Positions 4,915-7,087 of a stretch of 7,087 nt of DNA are shown here, in pieces (the stretch's first letter is position 1; each line of letters starts with the position of its first letter). The stretch is taken from positions 1 to 7,087 of the forward strand of contig JBBIRO010000070.1 in the NCBI GenBank assembly GCA_037441775.1, in the 5' to 3' direction. Below the pieces are notes generated by a model. The model did not search any database. It saw only the letters and a program-made list of their open reading frames with translations, and had not been told where the DNA came from. Source of the DNA: CAMTWB01 sp037441775. GTDB taxonomy: Bacteria > Desulfobacterota > Syntrophia > Syntrophales > CAMTWB01. The translations under genes were made by a program, and so were the position numbers.

Positions 4915-6279
4915 ATGGATTTAAAACCTATTTTCGAACCCCAAAGCATGGCCGTATTCGGGGTGTCAGCCGGGAATTACCGCCATCCGGCAACCGAGAT
5001 TTTCACGAAGAACCTGCTGCGTTATCCGCTTCGGGTTTACGGGGTAAATCCCACCGGAGGAAAAATCAATGGACAGGTCATCCGCCAAACGATCCAGGAT
5101 GTGCCGGAGCAGGTTGACATCGCCGTAATTGCCGTCCGGGCTGAGGTGGTTGCGCAAGTAATGGCTTCCTGCATTGAAGCGGGCGTTCGTTCCGCGGTGA
5201 TTATCTCCGGTGGCTTTGCCGAGGTGGGCCAGACGGCTATCCAGGAGCGCATCGTGGCGATGGCCAGGGAAGCAGATATTCCCTTTATCGGCCCCAATTG
5301 TCTCGGTGTATTTGTTCCCAACCTGGTGGACAGCTTTTTCCTGCCGAGCGAGCGGATGGTCAAACCGCTACCGGGAAACGTCTCGTTGGTAAGCCAAAGC
5401 GGCGGAATACTGGTGGATCAGATCATCAAGCTGACCAGCGAGGGGGTGGGGCTGGCGAAAGCTGTAAGCATCGGCAATAAGGCTTTAATCGGCGAGATTG
5501 AGCTTCTTGATTATTTTGCTGCCGACCGGGCGACTGGGGTAATCGCCTTCTACATCGAAGGATTTGGTAAAAACGAAGGCCGGGAATTTGTCTTGCGGGC
5601 AAAAACCTGCAGCAAGCCCATCGTGGTTCTCAAAGCAGGCAAGCACCCGGAAAGTCGTAAAGCGGTCTCCAGCCACACTGCTTCTTTAGCCGGGGATTAC
5701 GATATCTTTCGTGCGGCACTTACCCAAGGCGGAATTCTGGAGGCCGCAAACGACCTGGAGCTGGTCTCTTACTGCGAGTCTCTGAGCAAATATGTAACGC
5801 CTATTGACGGCCGGACGGGGATCATCACCGCCAGCGGCGGCCACGGGGCGCTGGCATTCGACGCCTGCCTTTCCAGGGGAATTGTCGTACCCACCCTGCA
5901 GGTAGATATGCAGGAGGCGCTCTCCAGGGAGCTAAGTCCCAGTGTCAGAAATATCGCCTCACTCGCCAATCCGGTGGATTTAACCGGCAGCGCGGTGGAT
6001 GATGATTTCCTCGCCGCCGCAAGATTCATCTGCTCCCGGATGGATATCGATTGTCTCTTGGTCCTGCTCTTGCCCTATATCCCCGGCATCACCTCCGATC
6101 TTGGCGCCAAGCTCAGCGCGGTCGCAAAAGAGTGCGGGAAACCCCTCGTGGCATATGTGCCACATATGGAAAGATACACCATGCTCATCGAGGGGTTTGA
6201 ATTAAACGGCGTCCCGGTTTCGCCGTCTATTGACGGGGCGGTACTAATGGTAGAGGCGCTGCGGAGGATCAGACCATGA
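4915..6279 (+). CDS. acdA: ADP-forming acetate/acyl-CoA ligase, alpha subunit
   Basis: A 454-residue alpha subunit of the NDP-forming acyl-CoA synthetase superfamily (relatives of succinyl-CoA synthetase). With the beta subunit it converts acyl-CoA + ADP + phosphate to the free acid + CoA + ATP, a substrate-level energy-conserving step. The N-terminal CoA-binding Rossmann domain has SMAVFGVSA (11-19) and VYGVNP (41-46). GPNCLG (126-131) and SQSGG (160-164) follow. SSHTASLAGDY (252-262) contains His254, which corresponds to the histidine that is phosphorylated in the archaeal enzyme (His257 alpha). The C-terminal part has TASGGHGAL and NPVDLTG. The length fits the separate alpha subunit; in many bacteria alpha and beta are fused into about 700 residues. 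GAAGGAA (4903-4909) precedes ATG 4915 by five bases. The stop overlaps the beta start as ATGA. Acyl substrate (acetate, branched or aryl acids) cannot be told from sequence by eye. Confidence 0.93.
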   Translation: MDLKPIFEPQSMAVFGVSAGNYRHPATEIFTKNLLRYPLRVYGVNPTGGKINGQVIRQTIQDVPEQVDIAVIAVRAEVVAQVMASCIEAGVRSAVIISGGFAEVGQTAIQERIVAMAREADIPFIGPNCLGVFVPNLVDSFFLPSERMVKPLPGNVSLVSQSGGILVDQIIKLTSEGVGLAKAVSIGNKALIGEIELLDYFAADRATGVIAFYIEGFGKNEGREFVLRAKTCSKPIVVLKAGKHPESRKAVSSHTASLAGDYDIFRAALTQGGILEAANDLELVSYCESLSKYVTPIDGRTGIITASGGHGALAFDACLSRGIVVPTLQVDMQEALSRELSPSVRNIASLANPVDLTGSAVDDDFLAAARFICSRMDIDCLLVLLLPYIPGITSDLGAKLSAVAKECGKPLVAYVPHMERYTMLIEGFELNGVPVSPSIDGAVLMVEALRRIRP

Positions 6280-6959
6280 AAATCCTGTCCCCCGAAATGC
6301 TTAAAATAATTGCCGGCGCCCGCGCCGATGGCTGGATTCTGGAGCCGGATGCCAAAAGGTTTTTCTCTCTGGCGGGTTTGGCGGTTCCCCGATTCGCTCT
6401 GGTTAAGACCCCGGAAGAGGCTATTCGTTTCGCCCGGGAAATAGGCTACCCCCTGGTTGCCAAGATCGTTTCCCCCCAGGCCATTCACAAGGCGGACATA
6501 GGCGGGGTGGCCGTGGGAATCGCCAGCGACGCCCGTCTGAGCGAGGTCTGCCTGCGTTTCCAAGGTTTAAAAGGATTTCGGGGCATTCTTGTGGAAGAAA
6601 TGGTGGGCGGGGTGGAATTGATTCTGGGAGCGAAAATCGACTTGCAATTTGGCCCGGTTATCCTCCTGGGAATGGGGGGAACCGGGGTGGAAATCTACCG
6701 GGACGTGACAATGATGATGGCCCCCCTGTCCGAAAAAGATGCCTCGCTCATCTACAAGGGCCTGACCGGCCATCCCTTCCTTGAAGGGTACCGAGGTGCG
6801 GAGCCCGTTGCCCTGGAAAAGCTGACGCAAACTCTGCTGACCTTCTCCAATATTGTGATGGAGCTGGAAGGTATCTTCGACTCCATCGATATCAACCCGC
6901 TATTGTGCTCTTCCCAGGACTGCATCGTGGCGGATGCCCGCATAATCCTGCTTCAATGA
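6276..6959 (+). CDS. acdB: ADP-forming acetate/acyl-CoA ligase, beta subunit (ATP-grasp)
   Basis: A 227-residue ATP-grasp subunit, close to the roughly 230 residues of archaeal beta subunits. It binds the nucleotide and receives phosphate from the alpha subunit histidine. Visible family motifs are YPLVAKIVSP (58-67), HKADIGGV with His71 (the equivalent of the second phosphorylated histidine, His71 beta, in the Pyrococcus enzyme), EEMVGGVELILGAK (107-120), FGPVILLGMGGTGVE (125-139) and the C-terminal DINPLL (205-210). All regions expected for activity are present. ATG 6276 overlaps the alpha stop (ATGA, 6276-6279) and GGAGG (6263-6267) lies eight bases upstream, so translation is coupled to alpha and a one-to-one complex is expected. 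No terminator is visible after the stop at 6957-6959. Confidence 0.93.
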   Translation: MKILSPEMLKIIAGARADGWILEPDAKRFFSLAGLAVPRFALVKTPEEAIRFAREIGYPLVAKIVSPQAIHKADIGGVAVGIASDARLSEVCLRFQGLKGFRGILVEEMVGGVELILGAKIDLQFGPVILLGMGGTGVEIYRDVTMMMAPLSEKDASLIYKGLTGHPFLEGYRGAEPVALEKLTQTLLTFSNIVMELEGIFDSIDINPLLCSSQDCIVADARIILLQ

Positions 6960-7087
6960 GTTTGCAGCGATCCGGCAAGGGAACGCTGTTAACTTACTGA
7001 CTTATATGTCCCGGAACCGCACGCTTTACCTGCTCATTGCTGCCTGATCATTAATCGGCCCACCGCTGCCGTGAAGACGAAGAGGCC
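6960..7087. other. Trailing 128 bases, nothing recognised
   Basis: No hairpin with a T-run, promoter or gene start with a ribosome binding site is visible after the beta subunit stop. A downstream gene may begin beyond the window. Confidence 0.6.

Noticed and set aside
6075..6563. 162-codon minus-strand frame opposite the ligase genes
   Set aside because: Antisense shadow of two well-supported coding regions with no family match.

Overview
The window is a fragment of a bacterial genome with moderately high GC (by eye in the mid-50s percent in the genes, lower between them). It contains two runs of N, so it comes from a draft assembly or a metagenome bin. No gene gives a firm taxonomic call. 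A pgsB-pgsC-pgsW poly-gamma-glutamate cluster together with a two-subunit ADP-forming acyl-CoA synthetase suggests an anaerobic or syntrophic bacterium (Clostridia/Peptococcaceae-like or deltaproteobacterial). That is inference.

Bases 2-3406 hold a plus-strand cluster. It opens with the C-terminal part of an M14-type zinc hydrolase of the succinylglutamate desuccinylase/aspartoacylase group. A 128-base spacer follows, carrying two GC-rich palindromes in opposite orientation, the first of which contains the hydrolase stop codon. Next come pgsB (interrupted by an N run that breaks the frame), pgsC and pgsW. These three are joined by two ATGA overlaps and are clearly translated as one unit. PgsB is the cytoplasmic ATP-dependent ligase, PgsC its small membrane partner, and PgsW a membrane-anchored accessory protein. 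PgsA/CapA is not in view. The hydrolase could trim or release product, but that is a guess from position.

Bases 3407-4914 are mostly non-coding except for a 65-residue 4-oxalocrotonate-tautomerase-family protein (3976-4173) with its own promoter and a good ribosome binding site. The left intergenic stretch has a perfect 12-bp inverted repeat and a 100-N scaffold gap flanked on both sides by the same 14 bases, which suggests that the gap is really an unmerged contig overlap. The right intergenic stretch (741 bases) has palindromes, a cluster of CTTGCT hexamers and the promoter region of the next operon, but no gene I can support.

Bases 4915-6959 encode the alpha and beta subunits of an NDP-forming (ADP-forming) acetate/acyl-CoA ligase, overlapping by ATGA. 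They carry the phospho-histidine motif (alpha His254) and the ATP-grasp domain with beta His71. The pair would make ATP from an acyl-CoA, ADP and phosphate. The last 128 bases show nothing recognisable. I found no clearly new biological system. The points most worth checking are the hydrolase-pgsBCW association, the palindrome pair, the parallel promoters before the tautomerase and acyl-CoA ligase genes, and the two assembly gaps.
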